A DNA stretch of 64,000 nucleotides. It comes from Numida meleagris. Lineage: Eukaryota; Chordata; Aves; Galliformes; Numididae. The stretch lies in contig NC_034414.1 in assembly GCF_002078875.1 (NCBI RefSeq), positions 28,073,638-28,137,637 on the forward strand, given 5' to 3'. The notes below the pieces were generated by a model, which saw nothing but the letters and a program-made list of their open reading frames with translations, ran no database searches and had not been told where the DNA came from. The translations under genes and the position numbers were made by a program. Position 1 is the stretch's first letter. Every line of letters begins with the position of its first letter. Positions 48,932 to 62,245 of this stretch are shown here, one piece after another.

Positions 48932-51900
48932 GTAAAATAAATCTGTTGCTTGGGGCTCATAACCTTGGCTACCCTTTATTACCCTAGCCGCTGGTGGGGT
49001 GGGTATTTCCCTATCTAAAATTAGATCAGCCATCTGCCTTTGACTCACTGATGTCCAGTAAAAACAAGGTTTTATGTAAAGGAAGATTTTTGAACATGCA
49101 GTGCTTCTTTCTGAACGCAGCTTTACTTTGATGTCCAGGTGCCAAGTACAGTGCTACAAATAAATGTCACTATGTCTGTGGTTTACCTGGTCTATAAAAG
49201 TAGAGCTGATGCTGGGCTTAGATGGTATGTGTACCTGTATGCATCAACACTTCTGCTGCATAAGTTTTGATGATCTTTAGCCTGAACAGTGTACTTGATG
49301 TGCTGCCTCTTACCATTTCTTGCTTTTTAAACTTCTATATAGCTTTCAAACTACTGTGATTACTTTTTCACCATTTCTGGAAATTTTATAGAGAAGTATT
49401 TCCTTCTTTCTTCCACAGTACGTTTTCTTCAAACTTTACTGAGCTCCAAACTGGCTATTTTGTCCAGTTTAATATTTAGAGTTTCATAAATCCTCAGGCC
49501 TGCAAAAAGCCTTTTTAGGAGAACTGGAAAAAGGCCCCTCTTATCCAGAAGCAAAGCATAGAGCTATTTCAGATATTCTTTAGTGTTTTAAAATGGCATG
49601 GATCAGATGTCCAGTTAACATTTTGTCTGTCACCGTGGTCTTCATGGTGAATATAGCATTCAGCATTCCTGTCACAAGCCTTTCAAGAGCATGATTGCAC
49701 CCGTAGATCTCACACTTAAGTGTCCGAATGGTGGTACATGGTCTTGCTAATAAAACCTTTCTATTACATTATTCTTCTGTGACTTCTCTATGAAAGAACT
49801 CTCAACCTTTTGTGCTTCTGTGTATGCAATTTTGCAGAATATCTGCCTACCTGCCAGATTTATGACAATGTTCTACCGTTACTGAAAATAATTTGGGGAC
49901 AACCCTGTTCTATAACAAACTGTGTTCTGTGGTGTGGGAAATAAAAAGATTTGATCTCTGAGTACATGTGGAAAGCTCAAGTGGAAACTCAAAACATACA
50001 AATCCCCTCAGTTCCGAATGCCTCTGCAATTACTCTGTATCTCATTTTCCATAGAATATATGTGCATCCACTCTGATTCATTTATATGGAAGAACCACAA
50101 GCAGTAAAAAGAGCCGCATCTCTCCATTTAACTTGCTGCCTAACCACAAAATCAACTGATCTGTATTCAGATACGCTTAGATTTCTTTCCAGCAAGATAA
50201 GTAAATAGTTGAAGGATAATATTTAAATGGCCATAATTGCATCAGCTTTATGGAGAAATCAATGGTAGTAGGATGTAGCTGGCATAACAACATATTACAA
50301 GCCTACTCAGGTAATGAGGCTCCTTCCTGATGGACAGAAGTGACAGAAGCAATCTTATTTTTTCTTAATCTAAACTGCTGAGAGTTCTCATGCTGAAACT
50401 TTTCAAAAGCAACGCTTGGGTTCTAGGGAGGCCAGACCAGTACAGAAAAACAAATGGATGTGAATTTCCACATAATTAGAAGAGATCCGGATCATTGTTT
50501 TGGACTCTGGTCTCAACGGGTACTTTACTGCGAGCACTGACTTGCAGGCAGGAGGCATACTCATTCCTTGCTTCAGTGAAGCTGGTGGAACCACCAGCAG
50601 TTCGGCAGTCAAGCGTGTACTTCACGGCCTGTCTGTCAGTATTTGACAGTTTTAATCAATACTTACTGCCTCTCTGTTCTGATGGATAAAATCTAACCAA
50701 TCACCAAGTTACCGCTGACATTTAGGATGGCAGTTTTCTGCAGACCCCATGTGGTCCAGCTCTTAAGAACATCTAATTCTATATTTAGGTCACACTGGAG
50801 GATTACACTGGTGGCTGTTACTAAATGTGGCATGATAAGAGATCAAGGGCAATTTAAAAAAGAAAAAGTTGCTGTTTTAATATGTGAAGCCTTATTTTAT
50901 GATATTATTAGCAGCATATCTGCAGCTGTTACTGAGGGTACCAAGCCAGCTCTTTTGGAGCATGATTGCTTGTTGCATGCAAATGCCCATTGCTCTCCCC
51001 TCCCTCTGACTTTTAAGTTTATCTTATTGTCCTTACAGAAGTCTACGTGTTGAATATGTACTGGATTCTTTTAGAATGTAATAATTTCTGCTTAAGGATA
51101 TACCTTTATTGGATTATTACAAAAGACAACAGCGTTTCTCATATTTCATGCCTGTTCAAGTCTCTACTTTTTCTTCAGTGTGGTGGTGATGAGAAAAGAT
51201 GTAATCACAGGTATAATCAGCTTACTGCAAGGAAATTAACAAAGATGTTTTCATCTTCTTGCTTACTAAGTACTATCCTCTCAAACTAAAGAAAGTTTAC
51301 CTTTTTTCATATGGGAGTGTTTCTGGAAAGTATACTGATTTGAGCAAGATTGAATTTGCATTTGGATTACATACCGCATTTCTTATATCTGTTAGTAATG
51401 CCATTCATCATGTGGTTGTATCAAAGGAGCAAGCTACATTTGCACGTGTTCTCTGTTGTTTAGGCATTCCTCTCACACACTTGTGTGTCCTCATCCAGCC
51501 AATTAGTCCTTGCTGCTCCCTTTTGCCTAATAAATCACAGCTCTGTCTGCTAGTGACACTGGTACTAATGGAAATGTAGTTCTGCTGCTGAGCTGTGCCT
51601 TGTAGAACACACTGTAAAAAATGTCAAGTTCTTGACCTGTGACAAAAGTCTGGAGTATTGTATTTCAAAGTGCAAAAATACTGTTTAGAAGAGAGGGATA
51701 AAGAACTGATTATTGTGATGAGTAACAAACTTTTCACGGATATCTAACAATCAGAATATACTCCTTATCATTGTTTAAATGTCATGCCAATTTGCATTCC
51801 TTATTTTAGCATTTTGTTTCTGTACTTTTGTGAAAATAGTGATATAGTACACAGTAAAAAAAAAAAATAAAATCCTGCCTCAGTCAGTCACATCAGACCA

Positions 51901-52866
51901 TGAAATAAAGAATTGTTGTTTAGGGTTTTTCAAGCAAAAAAAAAAAAAAAGCAAACCACCACCTTAAAAAAAACATATTAATAACCTACAGAATTATAAT
52001 TTTATGATGGAAAAATCGGTTGAGTTTAAATCGGATATGTTTTAACCAGCAGAAGCTGAAGTACAGTTAAATAATGTAAAATTATTGCTGTGAAAATAGT
52101 AAATGAGAAAGTAGAGAAGATTGATAAAAGGACATCACAGAGTTTTCTTTTAAGTAAGTTGACAAGTTGACATATCTAGGCGATATTGAGTACTTTTTTC
52201 AGTGATCTGGAAAGACCTGCAAAATCATTACTGATGTACGAGTGACACCAAAGTACTGAAGTAGTCAAAGTGTGGCCAGGCAGGTGCAGGGGCCTCTTTA
52301 GCATTACTTGGTAAGCTGGGCCTATCAAGGGAGTGAAGTACTTGTTAAAATAGCCACAGTTATCTGTTAAAAAATAGGAAATGCAGGTCAGAGTGGACTG
52401 TGTGATGAAATGCAGCAACTCTGGAAAAGATTTAGGAGTCAGTGAATGAATAATTCAGATTGATCTTCTACGGTGGTTCTGTGGCATAAAGAGCTAATTC
52501 AGTCTTTATAAATATAAACTGGAATGGCAGATAGTAGGAAGAGATGACTTTTACTTCTGAGTGTGTTATTGATGAGGCTCATACTCAAGTACCATATCCA
52601 CTTCTCATGTCCACATTTTGAACAGGACTTTAATAATCAAATAGGTTGCAGAAAAGGCTGAATATGTGTGCTTATGGCTTGAGGAAATGCATCAAAAGAA
52701 ACTTAAAGATTTAAATGCTTTTAAAGTTACCAAAAGGAATATTAGTTGTATATAAATACCTTCATAAGAAGAATGTGCTAGCTATTGATGAGTTCTCTGA
52801 TGCAGCAAAGATATTAGAAGTGAATGCCATTACTAACTGATAGGAATACTGTTTGAACATAACAGC

Positions 52867-52890
52867 AAAAAAAAAAAAAAAAAAAAAAAA
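52867..52890. repeat. Poly-A tract (24 bases)
   Basis: This is the longest pure A-run in the window, in COX16 intron 3. It is followed by GGTCTGTC. No retroposed gene is recognisable in front of it. Confidence 0.92.
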
Positions 52891-54484
52891 GGTCTGTCTT
52901 TCAGCATACTAAATCTGCAAAATTTTAAAGTTTTCCTTCAACTGGTTGTGAACTGTTGGACTTGGCACAGGTTAAGTGAGTAGAGTACAGTGCTGTGTGG
53001 TAGTCTAGAGAACACTGTTCTCCTGACTTAAAGTACTGGAGTATTTCACAGATTTTGTTCCTCATAATTTGATAGCTCAAATAAAGGTCAGCGTAAGCTC
53101 TGAACAGACATCTGTTTGTCTTGAGAATTACAGCAGAAGTATTGTAATTGCAGTGCTAAAATGCTTATCCAGGACAGTTAAAAAATCACAATCAAATGTA
53201 TGGTGAGGTGGTTTGGGAACATAACCTGTGTATTTACTCTCTTAAGAGTATTCAGTAGTTACATTAGAGATACGGGTGGGAGGACTGTACTGGAAGATAA
53301 TTCCCCAACAGCAGAGGCTGAAGTCTGCAAGCATCTTGTTGGTGCCGTTATTGGTACCAGAGGATTACTGACTTTGTTGTTATTGTTTCAGAATTAACAG
53401 ATTGGCCTGTTCGATTGATTTACTTCAGTGTCTGTGAGTTTAACGCTAGCGGCTATGTATCTTGAGCTGTTTGAGAGATGTTAAAGATGTTGGGGAAGAA
53501 AATACACCCTGGTTTGTGACACCAAGTGAGATGAGATGTTGTTCCTTCTTCATTTAATCCTTTCCCATCCTTTCTTCTTTGTCAGAGTGTTGTTAAGCAA
53601 AGCTGCTCCAGGCAGCCACAGGTTCTGCCTGTCCTCCGGGTTGTGCCTCAGACAAGCACTGGATGAAGCTGTTTGCACTTCAGTTACTCACATGTAAAAT
53701 GAACTGGGGACTTTTTATTTCACTATAAGTCCTCATCACTTCTGGTTTTGTAGAGAAGGACAAAGTGGTGTTAGCTTGCCATAGAGACTGCCATGGACAA
53801 GACAAGGGAAGGATTTTGGTTAAAATACCTTTCACTAGGAGTTTTATTCTGAGTAGATATGCAATCTATACCCAAGCAGTTTACTCGTCCTCCTTGCACT
53901 CTCAAAGCTCTTGTGTACCATACCTCAGAATGTGATTAAAAAAAACTATGAACAACAACAACAATCAGATAAAGGTGGAATTTGGTGTTGGCTATGGAAT
54001 GGGGTCTTAGGAAGAGGTGCCGTGAAAAAGCTTTTGTCCAGGAAGAGACGCGTACCTCCTGAGGGAAGCTCACAGGGCATCACTTCCCACCGGCCTTACT
54101 TCTGGAACTCATCTTTGCTAAACAGTCCTGTAATTTTTTTTTCTACTCATGTTTATAGCTTTTCTCTTTGCATGGGATTTTCTGTAGCTATGAGCTCTTT
54201 CTTTTATGTGTGTTGCATCTGCACTTTTCTTATCTCCATAAGATGATGCTGATTTCTCATAGGTAAAAACCAAAGTGAGGCAGCTAACAGTGCAGTCAGG
54301 CAGCAAACTGGGCTGGGATGTATAAATCTGTTGAACAAATAATCTCTTCTCCTCCTTTTTCCAAAATAGACATCTTTGTAACTGCTTGCTTCCTTGTATG
54401 GCTTTTTATCCCAGAAGAACTGAGCAGCTCTCATCATGTTAGTGCCAACTCTATGTGTTTTCTGTCACCAAAAGTTTTTTTCTT

Positions 54485-54505
54485 AAAAAAAAAAAAAAAA
54501 AAAAA
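54485..54505. repeat. Poly-A tract (21 bases)
   Basis: This pure A-run in COX16 intron 3 is preceded by TTTTTTTCTT, so a small T/A hairpin is possible. No gene is associated. Confidence 0.9.
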
Positions 54506-57500
54506 GAGTAGGGAAAGTGGCATCCACACAGCACAACTGAATTTGTTCCTTCATTGTCCTGGGGGATGCTGCTATCTTCTACCAGGCAGTGCTGAGAGCG
54601 TTCTTCTGTGGAGCTGACTGTGTAGAAATGTGAAGCACATCTGTCATTACTGGGCCCTCAGTGGGGAATTGCTGGATCTTTAGTATAAAATATCTCTGAA
54701 GCAGCTTTCAATATAGTGTATGGGAATTTAGCCACACAGTTGAGGCTTTATGCATTCCTTGCATTTACTGCCTCTGAAGTGGATACAGGAAAGGAGATAG
54801 TGGTTATGGAACGGACAAAAAAAGAAAAGGGAAAGCAAAACTAACATGAGGTGGCCAATGAAAAGCCAGTTTGCCAGGTCACTGAGATAAAAGCTTCCTT
54901 AGAAACTGTCTGGAATATTCTGTGACTGCCAGATGATGCCCATATAGGCACTCAAGTTTGAAATACTACAGAAGATTGCTGTACAGTTCTCACATGCTCT
55001 TTGCTTGCTTCTCAAATTATTGTTGTCCATCTTTATTTAGTGCTTAAACTGTACAGTACAAACATACTGTGCATAGCCAAGTTACTGTCAGAGAGTGAGA
55101 TGCTGTATGTCTTAATAGACATATTGATCAAGCAGGTGAATGTAATGGTGCTGGAGGCTGATCATGGATACTGGACAGTTTTTAATGACAGTTTGTAGTA
55201 ATTGAATGGTCACTTTCCCTGTTTAACCCCTGATGTCATGGTATGTCCAGTTAGAGCTGAGTTTTTCAGGTAAGTGCCTCAGTCCTTCTCAGGTACAGCG
55301 TACAGTCTTTCTCATTTAATTTTGAGGACCCATTGGTTCAGATGGAATGAATGGTAGAAGTATTTTCAAGTTATTTGTTTGCTGTGCCATCAGCAATATT
55401 GCTGAGAAGTATTTTTACTGACCTTGGCAGTACAGTCGGGGGCCAGCACCCATATCAGTGTCCTCATCAAACATTTGCCCAATAACACAAATCAGAAGTT
55501 GCCATTGATGTCATTGGAAAAACTGTTTTTGGCTGGAAGGATTGAAGTTGCTCTGCTAACAGCTGGCCAAAGCCGTAGTTTTTCAAAGGGAAAAGCATTC
55601 TGCTTCAGCACATAAATGGACAAGCAAGTTCTGGAAGAGAGATTGGTGGAAAATCAGCAGGAAAGTGTGGAAGAGAAAGAAAGTTGTGAAGAACAGCAAC
55701 TCCGTGTGTTGCCTGAGCTGGCTGAGGCCAGGACAGGGGCAGTGCAGTGTGCGAGACAAGTTTAACTCAGCAGGTTAGAGGGTTACACTAGTTAATGTGG
55801 TTGGCTGATGATTTGAAAGAGTGTGGTTACTTTGAGGTAGTCATGTAAAGGCTTGGACTGAAGTTTAATTTGACATTATTGTAGTAAAACTCCTCTAGTT
55901 GTTTCTTTTCTTATGCCCACGCACTTCTGTTAGTTTCACAGTGACACCTGATCATTTCTTCTGGTGGTAGTCTCTTATCCCTTACCTCTGATATTCATTA
56001 CAGCATTTTTCTCTCATGTCAGAAGCCAGTAAAAGCCTATTTTTTCAGATCTCTTCAGAGGGAAAAACACCAGGTGTGAGTCCAATGTATTTTGATCCTT
56101 GTAAAACACTTTTTGGTTTAGATGTTCAAGAGTATTTTTTTTATAATTATTAGGTATATTTTGCCAAACTTTAGATATGCACAGTGAAAAAAATAGTTCA
56201 CACTTGAAAGTGTATTTATAGTCCAAGTAAGATATTTGAAAGAAACCTTCTCTGTGTTGCCAGCCTAAAAATTCTGCAGGCATTTGTGGGCTCCAGACAG
56301 GGGTAGGCTGTGGAAATCCATCTGCTCTTCCTCCTAGCCACAGACCTGGAGGATTCAGGTGTGGTTTGTTCCTCTTACTGCACTCCTGCACTGCAAAAGA
56401 TCTTGCATCCCCTTCAGCCAAGCTCTGTTTTAGATAGTTGAAAAAGAGCCGGCACATGTCCCAAGTGTCTGTCCCTCTTTTAGAGGGGTCTGCTGCAGAA
56501 ACCAGGACAGACCTTTGCAGAGTTCATTGTGATACAAAGTTGGCAAGATCGGACACTTAGCATCCAGAAATTTCTCACTGCTGTTAACTTGGCTAAGTCT
56601 TCCAAGCTGTAAATTCATAAAATAAACCTCAATACGCAACTTTTTACTTCCAAGCGCATGTTAACTGTAGCTTAATAAAACTTCCATGTACCAGGGAAAT
56701 AGAAGCCTTGCTAAAAGTACTTCATTGCTTAATTCACTGTGGAATTTGCTGAATTTTGGATGTTTGATCTTGCAGGTGTAATATTGCACTCATGCTGTTC
56801 TTTATATGTTGAATGTTCCGGAGTTTCATTTCTGATGAAGGAAAAAAAGATAAATGATCCGTGCAGCTTGAGTTCTCTTGACTTCCTCCACAGTCCATTG
56901 TAAATCCTTTGAACCCAGAAGTCCATCTTGGGTGCTGTGCAGGTGTGATGCATAAATAGCGTTGAGTTACTTCTTGAGATTTAGTATGATTTTTAAGATT
57001 TTCATATTAAGACTGAAGGAGGAAGTCGTGGCAAAGTTATGTAACCATATACTTCTAACCAAGTTCCTTAATTGTTTGTTTTATTAAGTAATTTGTATCA
57101 CTGTAGCATTTTCGCATGAGGTTATGAGAGCACTCTACAAGCATTAATTAAACTTGATGATACCTCTGAGATGAAGGCAAGCACTCTTCATTCTTCAAAT
57201 TGGGAAAAAAATGCACAGATAATTTGGCATTGCAAGTCTATGATACAAATCCCTTACAACATTGCCAACTAAAGATATTTCTGTTCACTCTCAATCGTAT
57301 GATTCCTCCTGCCATGGCAGTTCAAGTGTTTGCATAGTCTTATACTTAAACAGAGTTAATTTGTAAACAGTATGCCCCAATGTAGTTAATTTCTTCTGAT
57401 TTGGAGCACAGCCCCACAGTGCTGAATTGGCCAAACTAAGGGGAAAATAACCTGTGGGGAAAGAGCCTCTTAACCAAGCCCATGATAAGTTAATTGGTTG

Positions 57501-60151
57501 TGCCATAAGTTAATGGCATTGGGTCCTACTGAAGGCAGCAACAAGAACAATGTTGGTTTCATCTGTGTGGATTTGCCAGTCTTTAGCAAAGCTAAAAAGA
57601 GAAAACCTGTGGAGGCTTAAGTGCAAAAAAAAACAAAAAACCCCACATTTCTTCCCTTACTGAGCAAAAATATTCTGGCCACAGTGTTCAATTTCCTAAC
57701 ATGCTTATGTATTAATAACATGAAAACTAAACGTTTTCTAGTTGGAAAAAAAAAAAAAAAAGAGGTACCTCTTTTTAATGTGAGGGATGCTAATCACAGA
57801 TAGTTAAATATAAAATTATGTCCCATCCTAAGCAAAGTGAGTGAAACCAAGATTTTATTACAAAATGAGTTGTCAGAGACATGGCTCTGGAAAAGTGCTG
57901 TGGAAAAAATGATAATAAGACCAGAGCAATGTGATGATAAAGTTGAGGCTTTCAGTCCCTCACCAGACAGCAAATATAACGTAATCCCTAATTCTGCACC
58001 TTTGCATCTATTTGTCAGAATGGAGTTCTTCAGTCTATCTTTCATGGACTTCAAGCTGTTTTGACAGTCTAGCAAGAATGACCAGGTTTAATGCACTTCT
58101 TTCATTGCTTCTCTCAGCCATGAGAATGTTCTTCCCTCGCTAAGCTTTTATCTGCAAATGGGGTTGCTTACTATAATAATGGGAAATAATTGTCTCTTTA
58201 AATTAGAGTCATTTCTTTCTATGGCACTCATCACAGAATTTATTGCAACGCACTATGCAATAAACAGGATTTTCACATGTAGGAAGCAGACTAAAGCCAA
58301 ATGTTTACTGCAGGTGGCAACCCTGAATTAAGTCCATCATTGCAGCAAGGCTCTAAGTGCATTTTTGCACATTTGGGTTTGTTGTGGTATAACAACTATC
58401 CTGCAGGAGTAGAACTCAAACTTTTTTAAAAAAAATATTTTACTGTAAGGGTGATGGAGGATTATGGCTTTTACTTTCTAACCAACCAGCCAGATATTTG
58501 AACCAGCAGTTCAGAAATGAAGGCTTCTTTCTGTCCTCAGTGGTGCACTGGTGCCAGGCAAGCTGTTTGACAAAAGTTCTAAAAGTCAAGTGTGTGGAAA
58601 AGAGTTGAACGTTCTTTTTTGTTCGCTGTGCCTGCATAGCTGCATTTTTTCTTGGATTTACAGCTTCTGTCAGTCCTGTACTTTTAAGAGGCAGTTTAGC
58701 TGATTTAGGAAGTGAATCAGTAGATTTAATAGACTACACTGATCTTACTTTAAACAGCTAATTTTCATTATCCCTGGGGCTATTTGAGACGAGCAGGGAA
58801 AGCAGTGCTGGTCTGATCTGATTACATTTCATTGTAGTCTCCAATGATTGACTATTTAGTACATTTGAACTGGGAGAAAAAGCTTTTCACTTTTAAAACT
58901 GACAGTCTGTATGGAATTATTAAACCTGGAAGTGGTTCGCCATCTTTATGGTGAAATTAGGTGGGCAGAGTACAGGTGGCTAAAAATAAAATAACTGAAA
59001 CAAAAAAAAATTAAGAAGTCCAGACAGGTTCACTTCATTTGGAGGAAACACCGACGTCGTGCCTGAATTCTAAGAGTGCAACGTGGTTTGGGTGGTCTGA
59101 AGAAGCTTTGTAGCTTTGTAACATGTGCTGCACCTAATCGGAAAGGGAAGGAAGTTACCTTCTTTATGCAAATATAAAGAAAATAAATAAGAAAAATGTT
59201 TCTTTCTGCATTCAGTAGACTCTTTAATTCTTTGTGTTTTAACCGACAAAAAATATCTCTAAATAGATCTCATCTGTTCCATAGTTTGAGGCAATTCCAT
59301 TTACTGCAGAGAGCTGTGGTTGTTTTATTCTGTCACTGCATCACAGTGTGTTTTCCAGGTACTTTTGTTCTTTCCATTGGAAGAGTTTTACAAAACTCTC
59401 TGAAAAGCCTTTGTGAAGTTTTGGGGGCAGATTAATACAAACTTTTGGTAAGGTTCTCCAGTATGCATATCTCTCTTGATAGACTTATTTATGTAGCGTA
59501 TCTTTGGATACTGCAAGCTTTGTGGTATATACTTTAAATGCTGTTTCTTGTTCAGACTTTGTGAGCTGAGCCCCCTTGCAAATAGTTTAGAACTTCACAG
59601 CTGTGCAGTACCTCTATGCTTAATAAAATCAGCAGGCCTTCCATCTGTTAAAGCACAAGGTTATTTTTAGCATAGTTTCCTTGAAACTTCTACCTGAATC
59701 AGGTGTTAAATTCTGAATTTGCAGAGTGGATGGTTGCTGATGCATGGGATGATGCCTACCTTCCCTAATCACCCTCCTTCTCCCTCCTCCTAGGTCATTC
59801 AGATCCCTTCCAACTGAAATCAAATAGCAGCTAGCTGTAAGATGAGTAAGGTAGTGAAGGCCGTGCTTCAGAAAGATCTGTACCAGCTCCACTGTATGAG
59901 AAACTCAGCTGCTTCTGCCTGGTGAAAGTCTGCTGTGTTTGTGTGTGTGTTCTCGTAGCTCTTCTGTTGAATGCTGCCTACTTTCGTTTGATATCTGGCA
60001 GAAAACTTTTATATAACGTCAACTAATAGCAGCAGGTCTGTTATAGCTGTTGAATTATTCTACAGCTATTATTCAAGTCCCTCAGTATTTGCTGTTTGTT
60101 TGGATAATTGATAGCATGCAAATTAGCCACAAGCTCAGGGCAGGTTAAGTA

Positions 60152-60270
60152 CATAGGTTGCTCTGAAAGCAATGCCTCCCGTTTATTTCAGTGCAAACTA
60201 CAACAGGTAGAAAGAGCACGACAGCACTACTTGATAGCGCAAGCCCTCATCTGCAGAACACTGGGAGGGA
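60152..60270 (+). mobile_element. Mariner (Galluhop-like) 5' end fragment
   Basis: ATAGGTTGCTCTGAAAGCAA, TGCCTCCCGTTTATTTCAGT, GCAAACTACAACAGGTAGAA and AGAGCACGACAGCACTACTT followed by GATAGCGCAAG match, from memory, the start of the chicken mariner Galluhop. Similarity is lost after about 60270. I find no matching right end, so it is a truncated or internally deleted copy. It lies in COX16 intron 3. Confidence 0.75.
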
Positions 60271-61151
60271 TTGGGCTCTGAGTCTGCACCTGTTGGGAAG
60301 GATCTTCTGCATTTCTCCCGGGGGACTGTGGCAGTGAAATTTGTGTTCAGCAGCAGCAGCCTCCTCAACAGCAGCACTTGATGGCTGGCTGAAGTTAGAG
60401 GGGCTCCTCTTCCTTTTTGCTCTCCTCTGAGGCTAGGTAAAGACTGTGCTGAATGCCTCGTTTGAGCGGGGATAATAGGAATAGGTAAGGAGATCATTTA
60501 AAATCTAACTAGCTTTTAAGTATATGCCAACAGCTTGGCCAGTTAGCATATCCCATGTATGACTTTGTGAGAGGCCTGTCTCTATTGGGTACCATATAAA
60601 GCTGGGCAGCAGAAAGCATCGTGTACTTCTCTCCAGTTAAAACTGCATGGATTTGAGGAAATTGCACTGTGACTGTCTCTCATAGTGCTGGATGATTCCT
60701 CTTTTCCAGCAAGGTTTGTATCTGTGCTGACAGAATTCTTCAGGTCACTACTAAAAGTCTTTTGATGCAGCTGTACCAATGCTTATCGCTCCCAACTCAG
60801 GACTAGGCAGACTTGCACATGAAGAACTGATCTGGAAAACAAGGTGAGTGAAGAAAGAGTGAATACAAAAATGCCTTCAGTCATGTTCAGATGCTGTAGG
60901 TCTTCCTGTTCTACCTTTCCTTATCTGTTGATAAGCAGCGGCAGTAATGCCCACCTTACTCATTTATGTAGCTATATGAGCGCTTCCAAATTGTTTCTCT
61001 TTGTTGCTGAACAACTTTTGGAGGGTAGATGACAGTTCATCACCCCAGTGGTTCTGCTGTGTCTTGCGCTAATAGAAAACAGTTCAGATTAATGCATATT
61101 TTAAATCATAATGCTTTCAAGGTGACACTTCTGTTTGATGTTTATCTGCAG

Positions 61152-61268
61152 AAATTGGAAAAATCTGACTTGGATAACTGGGAGAACATCAGAGGACCCC
61201 AGCTGTGGGAAGATTCCAGGACTGTTCAGAAGCAGCGGCGGGAGGCTGCTCGTCTCAAGACAGAGTGA
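61152..61268 (+). CDS. COX16: COX16, terminal coding exon 4
   Basis: This exon encodes 38 residues and a TGA stop. It begins KLEKSDLDNWENIRGPQLWE and ends DSRTVQKQRREAARLKTE. The D-W-NIRGP-WED block is the conserved C-terminal signature of COX16 (human DDWKNIRGPRPWED). The last 18 residues are highly charged and differ from the mammalian tail in sequence but keep the basic character and a terminal LKT. Acceptor CTGCAG ends at 61151. With exons at 24046, 32427 and 48869 the complete protein is 112 residues, close to the family's usual length. All key positions are intact, so the gene looks functional. Confidence 0.96.
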   Translation, partial: KLEKSDLDNWENIRGPQLWEDSRTVQKQRREAARLKTE

Positions 61269-61498
61269 TTGAGCAAGTCTGCTTTGCTGCCTGCAGAACC
61301 AAGTCTCAGGCTGGACTACCTTATTTTCTAATCCAGCATCAGGAACAGACTTCGGAGGGGGGAATTCCCCTGAGCAATTCATACCACTGTGTATATAACT
61401 AAATGCGCGATCAGTCCAAAAAGCACTATGTTGTGTGAAGCTCTTTGTTTGCATCCATTTGCACAGAATTCCACAGGCTGTATATGAGAGATTTCTCA

Positions 61499-61504
61499 AT
61501 TAAA
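61499..61504 (+). terminator. Candidate ATTAAA poly(A) signal of COX16, beside a 14-A run
   Basis: The common variant signal ATTAAA occurs 231 bases after the stop codon and runs directly into a genomic A-tract (61502-61515). That tract could also cause internal oligo-dT priming in cDNA data, so apparent 3' ends here need care. Confidence 0.4.
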
Positions 61505-62239
61505 AAAAAAAAAAAAGGCTGATTATTTTACTAGGAATATTACAGTTTTCCTTTTTCATTGCTTTTGACAACTGCAGTTCAAAAGTGAGGTGCTTCAGTG
61601 AGAGTTCACATTTCAAGAGTCATTTCTCAGTGCCACAATGAAAACAACAGTGCTGTCATCTTGATATGTGTGACCAGATAAGTGCTGCTTCGGAGAGCCC
61701 CTGTGTGACTTCAAGCTCTTAAGCTTGGAAGGGACTCCACAGGCATATGAACTGTTCAGAAACAGTGAGCTTGTTTTTGGCTAAATTACATTCTTGTATT
61801 TCATTTTCAGGAGCTTGTCTTTACAGAAGCATGTGCAGAGTGTCAGCTGGTAATTGGTCAAATAGCATTTGTTTAGCTATGGGCTGATTTTTTGATTAGT
61901 TGAACTATGAATGTCTGCATGCGGGCAGGACCTTTGTGTTGGAGCTTCTTGGCTTAAGTTAGAAGAATTCTTCCTCACCGAGACCTGTGCAGTTGTTGTG
62001 TGAGCAAGCATTGCAGCAGCATCTTCCTGAAGCACTACGTAGTGGTAAAACTCATCTTACATGTATTATTACATGTGTATTTGTGCACGCGCACAAAAAT
62101 GTTTACCTTTTGGTGAATTATTCTGAAATGTCTTTTTGTCTTTGCTACTTATTTGCTATTAGAAGAAGACATACTAACATTCAGGACCCTTCTGCTGAGA
62201 CAATCCAATGAAGAAATAACTAGTCAATTTTTCAGAAGA

Positions 62240-62245
62240 AATAAA
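62240..62245 (+). terminator. Candidate AATAAA poly(A) signal of COX16
   Basis: This is the first canonical AATAAA after the COX16 stop codon (GAAGAAATAAAGCTTTTGG), with T/G-rich sequence following. It would give a 3' UTR of about 1 kb. Another AATAAA lies at 62722-62727. Confidence 0.5.

Larger units (their letters stand above)
48932..61151 (+). other. COX16 intron 3 (phase 0)
   Basis: This 12.2-kb intron runs from GTAAAA to TTTATCTGCAG. It contains long A-runs at 52867-52890 and 54485-54505 and a mariner (Galluhop-like) fragment at about 60152-60270. A short CR1-like string (GATCCCTTCCAACTGAAAT) lies near 59802 but is too short to call. ORFs such as 50727-51053, 56014-56457 (minus) and 60198-60497 (minus) have no recognisable domain. 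I see no RNA gene. Confidence 0.75.

Noticed and set aside
52867..52890. Poly-A run as the tail of a processed pseudogene
   Set aside because: The sequence before it has no recognisable coding similarity and no matching target duplication was seen.
56014..56457. 147-codon minus-strand ORF
   Set aside because: It has low complexity of any recognisable kind, no domain, no promoter or CpG context, and lies in COX16 intron 3.
59790..59819. CR1-like string GATCCCTTCCAACTGAAAT
   Set aside because: It is too short, and the rest of the CR1 tail (the ATTCTATGATT end) is absent.
61101..61499. 132-codon minus-strand ORF over COX16 exon 4
   Set aside because: It is the antisense shadow of the real terminal exon and its 3' UTR.
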